In this document: positions 1-5,556 of the stretch, piece by piece | How positions within the stretch are numbered: the stretch's first letter is position 1 | Layout: each line of letters opens with the position of its first letter | Assembly (NCBI GenBank): GCA_030150335.1 | Contig: JASLGC010000212.1 | Location: 1-5,556, forward strand | Source of the DNA: Flavobacterium sp. | Lineage (GTDB): Bacteria > Bacteroidota > Bacteroidia > Flavobacteriales > Flavobacteriaceae | Length of the DNA stretch: 5,556 bases | Direction: 5' to 3' | Program-made: the position numbers and the translations under genes | Notes under the pieces: model-generated | Database searches by the model: none | Told to the model about the DNA's origin: nothing | Seen by the model: the letters and a program-made list of their open reading frames with translations, nothing else

Positions 1-1274
1 TAAATCATCATTGGAGTTGTATATGGATCCTCATCTACGATCTTCTCGTACATTTGGAATAAGTTACCATATTTATTTTCAACAACGTCTTTACCTAATT
101 TGTAAACAAGTTTAGCGTCGTTTTCATCTAAGTGTTTCAATATTGCTTGCTCTTTTCCGTAACGGTCAATAGCAGAAGCGAAATCTAAATATACAGCTTC
201 ACCAGTAGCGTTTACTCCATATCCAGCATCACATCTTTCTTTAGCAGCACGTGAAGCAACGTCACGAGGAACTAAATTACCAAAAGATGGGTATCTTCTT
301 TCTAAGTAGTAATCTCTATCTTCTTCAGCAATTTGAGTTGGTTTTAATTTACCTTCTCTAATAGCAACTGCATCCTCCATTTTCTTAGGAACCCAAATAC
401 GTCCGTCATTACGTAATGACTCAGACATCAAAGTTAATTTTGATTGGTGGTCTCCTGTTACAGGGATACAAGTAGGGTGAATTTGTGTAAAACAAGGGTT
501 AGCGAAGTAAGCTCCACGTTTGTGTGCTTTCCATGCTGCAGTTACGTTAGAACCCATTGCATTAGTTGATAAGAAGAAAACGTTCCCGTATCCACCTGTT
601 GCAATAACAACAGCGTGAGCAGAGTGACGCTCAATCTCACCATTAATTAAGTTACGAGCAATAATACCTCTTGCTTTTCCATCTACAAGTACAATGTCTA
701 ACATTTCATGACGGTTGTACATGTGGATTTTTCCACGACCGATTTGACGGTTCATTGCAGAGTAAGCACCTAATAATAATTGTTGCCCTGTTTGTCCTTT
801 AGCGTAGAAAGTACGAGATACTTGCACACCACCGAAAGAACGGTTATCTAAAAGACCTCCGTATTCACGAGCAAAAGGTACACCTTGAGCCACACATTGG
901 TCAATAATATTTTCTGAAACTTCAGCTAAACGGTAAACGTTTGCTTCACGAGCACGGTAATCTCCCCCTTTTACAGTATCATAGAATAATCTGTAAACTG
1001 AGTCACCATCACCTTGGTAGTTTTTAGAAGCGTTAATCCCCCCTTGAGCAGCAATAGAGTGCGCACGACGAGGTGAATCTTGATAACAAAATGCTTTTAC
1101 ATTATAACCTAATTCAGCTAATGTAGCAGCAGCTGAACCACCAGCTAAACCAGTTCCAACAACGATAACGTCAATATTACGTTTGTTTGCAGGGTTAACT
1201 AATTTAATATGGTTTTTATAATCAGACCATTTCTTATCGATTGGTCCTTGAGGTATCTTAGAATCTAATTTCAT
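1..1274 (-). CDS. sdhA: Succinate dehydrogenase/fumarate reductase flavoprotein subunit (5' part; 3' end outside window)
   Basis: This is the catalytic FAD subunit of succinate:quinone oxidoreductase (complex II), which oxidises succinate to fumarate on the cytoplasmic face of the membrane. The frame starts at an ATG (MKLDSKIPQG) and stays open to the window edge, giving 424 residues. Homologues of this long class usually have roughly 640-670 residues, so about a third is missing. Visible motifs: the Rossmann dinucleotide signature GTGLAGG at 40-46; RRAHSIAAQGG at 69-79, in which His72 matches the histidine that binds FAD covalently in this family; QIHPT at 264-268, the substrate-site His266; ESLRNDGR at 285-292; and LVPRDVASRA at 334-343, in which Arg337 matches the active-site proton-transfer arginine. 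The gene follows sdhC by 17 bases with no clear Shine-Dalgarno, as is common in Bacteroidota, and is surely cotranscribed with it. The last visible residues (PYTTPMMI) sit just before the family's conserved YPAVHYTMGG-like stretch, so the truncation is due only to the window edge. Confidence 0.97.
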   Translation of the reverse strand, partial: MKLDSKIPQGPIDKKWSDYKNHIKLVNPANKRNIDVIVVGTGLAGGSAAATLAELGYNVKAFCYQDSPRRAHSIAAQGGINASKNYQGDGDSVYRLFYDTVKGGDYRAREANVYRLAEVSENIIDQCVAQGVPFAREYGGLLDNRSFGGVQVSRTFYAKGQTGQQLLLGAYSAMNRQIGRGKIHMYNRHEMLDIVLVDGKARGIIARNLINGEIERHSAHAVVIATGGYGNVFFLSTNAMGSNVTAAWKAHKRGAYFANPCFTQIHPTCIPVTGDHQSKLTLMSESLRNDGRIWVPKKMEDAVAIREGKLKPTQIAEEDRDYYLERRYPSFGNLVPRDVASRAAKERCDAGYGVNATGEAVYLDFASAIDRYGKEQAILKHLDENDAKLVYKLGKDVVENKYGNLFQMYEKIVDEDPYTTPMMI

Positions 1275-1291
1275 AATCAATTTCTTTAGGA

Positions 1292-2116
1292 CTATTTAAT
1301 AAAGTGAATATATAATGGAATAATAGCGAATAACGCTGGAACTAAATAGCAGAATAAGTATCCTCCTAATTTAATTAATCCTTTATACTTTGGATTGTTT
1401 ACCCCTAAAGATTGGAATGCACTTGCAAAACCATGAGATAAGTGGAATCCAAGAACAATCATTGCAATTACATACAAGATAGTACTGATAAGTCCTGTTT
1501 TTGGATCTTTGAAAAACTCAATAGTAATTTTGTGTAAATCTTTGTATCCGTCAGCAATTTTTAAATTTGTGTTAGCTTGGAAAAATTGAGTTCCTTTAAC
1601 TTCTAACTGTCCCATTTCAACAGCTCTAACATCAATTGGTTGCTCTTGTACTGTTTTGTAAATTAATACTGGCTCTTGTCCTTCAACAGTTACCTCAATT
1701 GTTTGTAAAGGCATTTGAGTGAAGTGCATTTTAGCCCAGAAATTTACCATGTGCGTTACGATGAACACTAACAATAAAGTTCCTAAAACAGCCATATTTC
1801 TTGAAGAAAATGAGCTATTAGCAGCAGCATTGTTTTTTGCATATCCGATTGGACGTGCTTTCTTGTTTTGAATTGTTAAAACGATACCATCAATCGCGTG
1901 GAATAAGATTGAAATATAGGTAACGTAAGATAGTACTTTTACCGCTGGATTAGTAGTCATAAATAACGCATACTCATTGAATGCAGAAGCGTCACCAAAG
2001 ATCAACTGAAGGTTTCCCGCCAAGTGACCTACTAAAAACAAGCATAAAAATAACCCTGTAAGAGCCATCCAATACTTCTTCGCTATGGATGACTTTAAAA
2101 GTGCAGATTTTGCCAT
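1292..2116 (-). CDS. sdhC: Succinate dehydrogenase cytochrome b subunit, b558 family
   Basis: This is the membrane anchor of complex II. It carries two b hemes and the quinone site and joins SdhA and SdhB to the menaquinone pool. The protein has 274 residues with five predicted helices at about 16-39, 58-83, 108-130, 208-230 and 247-272, and the N terminus in the cytoplasm. Likely axial heme ligands, by analogy with the Wolinella and Bacillus di-heme enzymes, are His31 (VGHLAGN), His73 (LFHAIDG), His122 (VTHMVNF) and His225 or His228 (GFHLSHGF). The start (MAKSALLKSS) fits the N terminus I recall for flavobacterial homologues and lies behind a good promoter. It is the first gene of an sdhC-sdhA(-sdhB) operon. 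The odd feature is a hydrophilic loop of about 77 residues (131-207) between helices 3 and 4, predicted to lie in the periplasm. The corresponding loop in Wolinella FrdC is about 20 residues. There is no separate sdhD, as expected for this single-anchor type. Confidence 0.96.
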   Translation of the reverse strand: MAKSALLKSSIAKKYWMALTGLFLCLFLVGHLAGNLQLIFGDASAFNEYALFMTTNPAVKVLSYVTYISILFHAIDGIVLTIQNKKARPIGYAKNNAAANSSFSSRNMAVLGTLLLVFIVTHMVNFWAKMHFTQMPLQTIEVTVEGQEPVLIYKTVQEQPIDVRAVEMGQLEVKGTQFFQANTNLKIADGYKDLHKITIEFFKDPKTGLISTILYVIAMIVLGFHLSHGFASAFQSLGVNNPKYKGLIKLGGYLFCYLVPALFAIIPLYIHFIK

Positions 2117-2152
2117 AATGTAATTTTAATTGTTTTTCTTGAAAAAATCTCT

Positions 2153-2183
2153 CAAAAATACACCTTAATAACGTTATGCACAA
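2153..2183 (-). promoter_or_regulatory. Promoter of the sdhC-sdhA operon (Bacteroidota type)
   Basis: Read on the minus strand, a TTG (2181-2183) is followed by a 20-base spacer and TATTTTTG (2153-2160). This matches the Bacteroidota housekeeping consensus of a TTG-containing -33 element, about 19-20 bases, then TAnnTTTG. Transcription would begin near 2147-2150, giving an untranslated leader of about 30-35 bases before the sdhC ATG. The leader is A-rich next to the start codon and lacks a strong Shine-Dalgarno, which is normal for this phylum. A 10-base palindrome lies in the spacer (2168-2177). The assignment is by pattern only. Confidence 0.65.
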
Positions 2184-2277
2184 CGAGCGAGCTCCTATTT
2201 ATACTCAATTTAAACAGATAAAAAGTCAATAAAATAACCTAAACAAATCGCAAAAAGCATTTCTTTTAAGACAATAC

Positions 2278-2309
2278 AGTCTTTTTAGTTAAAAAAGACT
2301 AAAAAGACT
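2278..2309 (-). terminator. AT-rich hairpin at the end of the ChaN-like gene, probable terminator
   Basis: A perfect 12-base inverted repeat (2278-2289 with 2298-2309, 8-base loop) covers the TAG stop codon of the ChaN-like gene. The stem contains few GC pairs (AGTCTTTTTAGT and its complement), and no clean U-tract follows it on the minus strand. It would therefore be a weak intrinsic terminator, or may act mainly as an RNA 3'-end stabiliser. Its position, directly at the end of one gene and upstream of the separate sdhC promoter, supports a role as transcript boundary. Confidence 0.45.
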
Positions 2310-3147
2310 TTAAAATGCTCGCATCAATAACAATTATAAAGTTGGCTAATCCTAAATTTTCTTTGTCAAATTGCAAAACATCTTCACTTTCAACCATTGT
2401 AATTGTTGATATTTTAAGAGAAGGATTGCTATATTTCAAGTACCAAACTATGCCTTCGAAATTATTACTGTGATATGAGCCGTTAAAATGTAAAAACAGC
2501 TTGCCATTCTTCGAATTTTCTTTAATAAAATAGGCCATTGTGGCATCCTTTATAGCTTGTGCTTTTGGCATATTTTCGTCAGCGTGATCTTCAAACATAG
2601 TCATCATTTTTTGATATCCTGGTAAGCTCGAATCATACGGAAAAGGCAATGGTGTAATCCACTTTTTTTCTTCGACACTCAATGAATCCAATGCTTCAAC
2701 TCCTTTCTTATAAACTAAACTCGCATAACGACGAGGAACATTTGTTGCTATAAATTCTACTTTCTTTTCTTTTGCATATTCGACTAATGGTTTATAATCT
2801 GTTTCATAATTATTCCATAAGCGAACTTCTGTAGCCATCTCCTCTTCGTCAATTGTCCCATTTATGTAATTGCTCAAGCCAACTTGATTATCAGCCTCAA
2901 ACATTTCTGCTCCTAAAACGACATTGCGTTTATCTCCTAAAGATTTTGACGTTTGCAATTGCAGCCAGTGCCCTAAAGAATTGTTGTGATATTCCCCAAA
3001 TAAGACAACATCATTTTTAGCTAATTCTTTAATCATTTTATCATAAGAAACTTTCTTTCCTTTCTGATTGTATATTTGATAGGGTTGTCCATTCTGACCA
3101 AAACTCATTGAACAAACCAATAATAAAACTCCGAGTAATTTTTTCAT
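2299..3147 (-). CDS. Secreted ChaN-like protein (haem-binding uptake / Tiki superfamily)
   Basis: The protein has 282 residues from the ATG at 3145-3147. It begins with a signal peptide: MKK, a hydrophobic run LLGVLLLV, then CSMSFG with cleavage likely after Gly17 (SFG|Q). Cys12 is preceded by Val, which makes a poor lipobox, so a soluble periplasmic protein is more likely than a lipoprotein. The mature part fits the ChaN family (Pfam Cofac_haem_bdg), within the Tiki/TraB/erythromycin-esterase superfamily. It shows GEYHNNSLGH at 51-60, a conserved acidic GAEMF at 79-83, NVPRRYASLV at 136-145, and a second GxxH motif GSYH at 223-226. Family members bind haem (Campylobacter ChaN) or act as metalloproteases (animal TIKI), so the substrate here cannot be named. 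A GTG at 3172-3174 would add nine residues (MRSSKRKQE), but it overlaps the promoter -7 box and would put a charged tail before the signal peptide, so I rejected it. No iron-uptake genes are adjacent. Confidence 0.87.
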   Translation of the reverse strand: MKKLLGVLLLVCSMSFGQNGQPYQIYNQKGKKVSYDKMIKELAKNDVVLFGEYHNNSLGHWLQLQTSKSLGDKRNVVLGAEMFEADNQVGLSNYINGTIDEEEMATEVRLWNNYETDYKPLVEYAKEKKVEFIATNVPRRYASLVYKKGVEALDSLSVEEKKWITPLPFPYDSSLPGYQKMMTMFEDHADENMPKAQAIKDATMAYFIKENSKNGKLFLHFNGSYHSNNFEGIVWYLKYSNPSLKISTITMVESEDVLQFDKENLGLANFIIVIDASILKSF

Positions 3148-3173
3148 TTCTTGTTTTCTTTTACTACTTCTCA

Positions 3174-3181
3174 CAAATATA
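3174..3181 (-). promoter_or_regulatory. Probable -7 box for the ChaN-like gene
   Basis: On the minus strand TATATTTG matches the Bacteroidota -7 consensus TAnnTTTG exactly. A TTG at the ideal -33 distance is missing: the position reads GTTC, so the upstream element is weak. Transcription would start near 3168-3171, giving a leader of about 20-24 bases before the ATG at 3147. This spacing supports the shorter ChaN-like start. Confidence 0.5.
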
Positions 3182-3273
3182 ATAGCTTTCCGGGATTAAG
3201 AACCCCTATAAACAGAATACATTAACTTTTCAAGATTAATACAGCAAATATTTTTATTATATAGTGTAACTAC

Positions 3274-3281
3274 TATTTTTG
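3274..3281 (+). promoter_or_regulatory. Probable -7 box for the alpha/beta hydrolase gene
   Basis: TATTTTTG matches TAnnTTTG exactly and has the same sequence as the sdhC -7 box. The -33 region is a T-run with no TTG. Transcription would start near 3285-3288, only about 11-14 bases before the ATG at 3299. An imperfect inverted repeat (3261-3276) overlaps the upstream edge of the box. Confidence 0.5.
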
Positions 3282-3298
3282 TATCCAAATATGCACGA

Positions 3299-4081
3299 AT
3301 GGGACTTATTAAGATAAATTACAAAAACACAGACCTTGCATTTATTGAAAAAGGAAAGGGAAATACATTGATATTTCTACATGGCTTTCTTGAAAATGCA
3401 ACTATGTGGGATTACTATATGGAAAACCTTTCTACCAAATATAGAGTAGTCTCGATTGACCTATTAGGACATGGTAAAACAGGGTGCATTGGCTATATTC
3501 ACAGCATGGAAGACATGGCAGATGCAGTCTTTTCAGTAATTTCTCATCTTAATCTTAAAAAGGTAACGCTTATCGGTCATTCAATGGGGGGCTATGTGGC
3601 TCTTGCTTTTGGAGAGCTTTATCCCGATTATGTGAAAAAAATAATACTTGTAGCCTCTACGACAAGAGCTGATAGTCAAGAACGAAAACTTAATAGAGAT
3701 AGAGCGATTGAAATTATCAAAAAGAACAGTGATTTGTTTGTGAAAATGGCTGTTGGAAACCAATTTCAAGCTCATATTAGAAAAACAAAACTTGAAGAGA
3801 TAGAACATCATTTAGAAAATGCATTAGCGACTCCGAAACAAGGGATTATTGCTGCGCTTGAAGGAATGAAAATAAGAACAGACAGAGAAGTTTTGCTTCA
3901 TTTTGCACCATATCCCATACAAATGATTTTAGGAGATATAGATCCTGTAATGATTTATGAAGACACTATTACTCAGATAAATGATACTGAAAGTGATTTA
4001 ATTACAATACATGGAGGGCACATGCTACATATTGAAGCTAAAGAAGAATTACTTGCATCTATAAAAACACTTTTAAAATAG
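3299..4081 (+). CDS. Alpha/beta fold hydrolase
   Basis: The protein has 260 residues, typical for a small single-domain alpha/beta hydrolase, and no signal peptide or membrane helix, so it should be cytoplasmic. The canonical signatures are in order: FLHGF at 27-31 region (His28-Gly29, oxyanion hole), SIDLLGHGKT at 52-61, the nucleophile elbow GHSMGG at 93-98 with Ser95, an acid in GDIDPV at 212-217 (Asp215 most likely), and the catalytic histidine in GGHMLHIE at 239-246 (His241). Residues about 122-198 form a helical, charged lid region. The full triad suggests an active esterase, lipase, thioesterase or related enzyme. Lid sequences vary widely, so I cannot infer the substrate, and MenH- or BioH-like roles would be guesses. 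The gene is monocistronic, divergent from the ChaN-like gene and convergent with the nuclease gene. The start has no in-frame upstream alternative. An out-of-frame ATG at 3291 opens only a nine-codon frame including stop. Confidence 0.92.
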   Translation: MGLIKINYKNTDLAFIEKGKGNTLIFLHGFLENATMWDYYMENLSTKYRVVSIDLLGHGKTGCIGYIHSMEDMADAVFSVISHLNLKKVTLIGHSMGGYVALAFGELYPDYVKKIILVASTTRADSQERKLNRDRAIEIIKKNSDLFVKMAVGNQFQAHIRKTKLEEIEHHLENALATPKQGIIAALEGMKIRTDREVLLHFAPYPIQMILGDIDPVMIYEDTITQINDTESDLITIHGGHMLHIEAKEELLASIKTLLK

Positions 4082-4114
4082 AAAAGGAGAAGTTTTCACT
4101 TCTCCTTTTCTATT
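4077..4114. terminator. Bidirectional intrinsic terminator between convergent genes
   Basis: A perfect 17-bp stem (4077-4093 with 4098-4114) closes a four-base loop, TTTC. Its GC-rich core is GGAGAAG/CTTCTCC. On the plus strand the core is followed by TTTTCTATT, and on the minus strand by TTTTCTATTTT, so a U-rich tract follows the core in both directions. The stem includes the TAG stop codon of the hydrolase gene (4079-4081) and begins seven bases beyond the TAG stop of the nuclease gene (4121-4123). It probably ends both transcripts. Confidence 0.88.
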
Positions 4115-4120
4115 CACTCT

Positions 4121-5556
4121 CTATAGTTCTTCTACAAAATCTTCTTCTGGATTAAGTATTTTTAAAATCAACGTTACTAATTCCTCTTTGAAATAGGCTA
4201 ACGTTTCTTTTGTAATGCTATAATCTACTTCGCGTCCGTTACGAACTCCGAAAAACAAGAAACCTTCTTTTCTATTTTTAAAAGAATAAATCCCTGCTTC
4301 GAATGATTCGTTCTCTCCACCTTTCGAGTACATCAATGCGTAACACAAAAGTTGAATAATCTTATCGTTTTTTAGATCCATCGTCAATCCATCCCATGTA
4401 CTCAATTTAACATCGTTAGATTCAACTTTTCCACTTTTATAGTCAATTATACGAACTACTCCATTTCGCTCTTCTATTCTATCTACAAAACCAAAAAGAT
4501 TAACTGCATAAGGCAAACGTTCATCCTCTAAGGTTAATTTCAACTCTGTTTCGAGTTCAAGTAATAGCACATCATCTCCTTTCTCTAATCTACTAACTTC
4601 CTCGTTCAAAAAGTGATAAACATTCCTTTTTGCCACTTCAAAAGCTAAAAGATTCTTACCCATTTTTTCCTTATCGCTATTGTAAACCTCTTCAAACTGA
4701 GTTTGAACTTCCACATCTGCTTGCTTCTGTATCGAACGAATAATTGGAATTGATAATTTCACTCCAACATAAGGTTTATATAAGTTCTCTAAGGCATTGT
4801 GAATAATCGTACCCAACGTATTCAATGCAACACTCTCTTCTACCTCTTCTACTTCTCTAATACGTAAAACACGCTGCATATAAAACTGAATAGGATTACG
4901 TAGATAATTTGACAAAGCAGAAGGTGAAAATCCTTTGCCAAGTGATATATTTTTCAACTCTTCCTGTAGCTTTTCAGACTTATGTATTTCTATAGCCTCA
5001 TACGCTTTATCGGGCAAATCAGCAGAATAAGTAATGTATTCTACATTGTGATTTTTACATTGTTCTACCTCTAATTGCGTTAAAAACCTACTTTTCTCAC
5101 CTGCGTCCATTCCGTCTGCCTGTGAGTTATATATCAAATAAACATTTTTTGCTCTTAGTAATAAATGATAAAAGTGATAACTATAAATAGCATCTTTTTC
5201 TTTGTATGTAGGCAGCCCTATTTCTCGTTTTATGTCATAAGGAATAAATGAATTCTGAGATTTACCAGCAGGAAACTTACCTTCATTTACTGAAGTAACA
5301 ATCACTGTATCAAAGTCTAACACCCTACTCTCAAGTACCCCCATCACTTGCAATCCTTGTAACGGCTCACCTTCAAATGAAACTTCAGCCATATCCATAA
5401 CTTGTTTATAAAGAGAATACAAAGTATCATAACTCTGAATAAACGTATATTTTTGACAATATGAAATAAGTCGATTCAACATCTGAAAAGCTGAATATAA
5501 AAATGTTTTACTCAAGCGCTCACTTTCTACTTCATCATTCAAATTTGCTTTAACAA
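4121..5556 (-). CDS. AddB-like PD-(D/E)XK nuclease / helicase-like protein (C-terminal part; 5' end outside window)
   Basis: 477 residues are visible and the frame stays open to the window edge, so this is the C-terminal half of a larger protein. A TTG at 5540-5542 is an internal leucine, not a start. Counting from the first full codon, residues about 69-95 (QVMGVLESRVLDFDTVIV, then NEGKFP) resemble the C-terminal superfamily-1 helicase motif found in AddB/RecC proteins. Residues 209-230 (FSPSALSNYLRNPIQFYMQR) open the nuclease domain. The nuclease motifs are GTIIHNALE (His252), GFVDRIE (Asp358), IIDYKSGK (Asp371 and Lys373) and the QLLCY motif (Gln401, Tyr405), as in RecB-family PDDEXK_1 nucleases. 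The likely role is DNA end resection in double-strand-break repair with an AddA-type partner. That partner is not in the window, though it could lie next to the missing 5' end. The three visible cysteines do not form the usual AddB/Cas4 Fe-S cluster. The gene is convergent with the hydrolase gene. I withhold the symbol addB because the N-terminal half is unseen. Confidence 0.88.
   Translation of the reverse strand, partial: VKANLNDEVESERLSKTFLYSAFQMLNRLISYCQKYTFIQSYDTLYSLYKQVMDMAEVSFEGEPLQGLQVMGVLESRVLDFDTVIVTSVNEGKFPAGKSQNSFIPYDIKREIGLPTYKEKDAIYSYHFYHLLLRAKNVYLIYNSQADGMDAGEKSRFLTQLEVEQCKNHNVEYITYSADLPDKAYEAIEIHKSEKLQEELKNISLGKGFSPSALSNYLRNPIQFYMQRVLRIREVEEVEESVALNTLGTIIHNALENLYKPYVGVKLSIPIIRSIQKQADVEVQTQFEEVYNSDKEKMGKNLLAFEVAKRNVYHFLNEEVSRLEKGDDVLLLELETELKLTLEDERLPYAVNLFGFVDRIEERNGVVRIIDYKSGKVESNDVKLSTWDGLTMDLKNDKIIQLLCYALMYSKGGENESFEAGIYSFKNRKEGFLFFGVRNGREVDYSITKETLAYFKEELVTLILKILNPEEDFVEEL

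Noticed and set aside
1992..2183. 63-codon open frame on the minus strand in another frame, overlapping the sdhC start
   Set aside because: It overlaps the sdhC coding start and the sdh promoter, has no recognisable domain, and is explained as a shadow of sdhC.
2197..2229. E. coli-like promoter (TTGACT ... TATAAAT, minus strand) upstream of sdhC
   Set aside because: The spacer is 20 bases, too long for a sigma-70 type promoter, and Bacteroidota use a different consensus that is met well just downstream.
3148..3174. Nine-residue N-terminal extension of the ChaN-like protein from a GTG start
   Set aside because: The GTG shares its first base with the TATATTTG -7 box, so it would lie upstream of the expected transcript start, and the extension would put MRSSKRKQE in front of a standard signal peptide.
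3148..3298. Possible small RNA or riboswitch in the divergent spacer
   Set aside because: Apart from the two -7 boxes and weak AT-rich repeats, no stable stem-loop or known riboswitch core is visible in these 151 bases.
3581..3811. 76-codon open frame antisense to the hydrolase gene
   Set aside because: It is fully antisense to a well-supported gene, with Phe/Ser/Lys-rich low-complexity content and no start signals.
5540..5542. TTG as the start of the nuclease gene
   Set aside because: The frame continues upstream without a stop to the window edge (VKAN precedes it), and the protein clearly begins in the middle of a helicase-like domain.
1..5556. Defence, mobile or other novel system spanning the window
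   Set aside because: The nuclease is of the DNA-repair type and its neighbours are housekeeping genes with separate promoters and terminators; there are no repeats, integrases, transposases or toxin-antitoxin pairs to support a linked system.

Overview
This window looks like ordinary chromosome from a member of the Bacteroidota, most probably a Flavobacteriaceae species (Flavobacterium/Myroides-like). Four things point there: the low GC content, the very characteristic b558-family SdhC, the class of long SdhA flavoprotein, and promoter -7 boxes of the Bacteroidota form TAnnTTTG instead of E. coli-type -10 boxes. I saw no insertion sequence, CRISPR array, tRNA, rRNA, riboswitch or prophage.

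Left part (1-2183, minus strand): the succinate dehydrogenase/fumarate reductase operon, read from right to left. A recognisable promoter (TTG-N20-TATTTTTG) precedes sdhC, which encodes the five-helix membrane cytochrome b. After 17 bases comes sdhA, the FAD subunit, which leaves the window after 424 residues. The iron-sulfur subunit gene sdhB would be expected next, outside the window. The complex passes electrons between succinate/fumarate and the menaquinone pool, linking the TCA cycle to respiration.

Middle part (2278-4114): a secreted ChaN/Tiki-superfamily protein (minus strand) and a cytoplasmic alpha/beta hydrolase (plus strand) are divergently transcribed from a 151-base spacer that holds a -7 box for each. 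The ChaN-like gene ends in an AT-rich hairpin. The hydrolase gene ends in a perfect 17-bp hairpin that probably serves as a shared terminator for the two convergent genes.

Right part (4121-5556, minus strand): the C-terminal half of a large AddB-like, RecB-family PD-(D/E)XK nuclease/helicase-like protein, whose 5' end lies beyond the window. It probably acts in double-strand-break end processing. Its nuclease motifs look intact, but the cysteines of the Fe-S cluster usual in AddB and Cas4 are absent.

Apart from the sdh operon the genes look functionally unrelated, each with its own transcription signals. I found no convincing previously undescribed system. The points worth a second look are modest: the enlarged periplasmic loop of SdhC, the Fe-S-less nuclease, hairpins that overlap stop codons, and the very short leader of the hydrolase gene.
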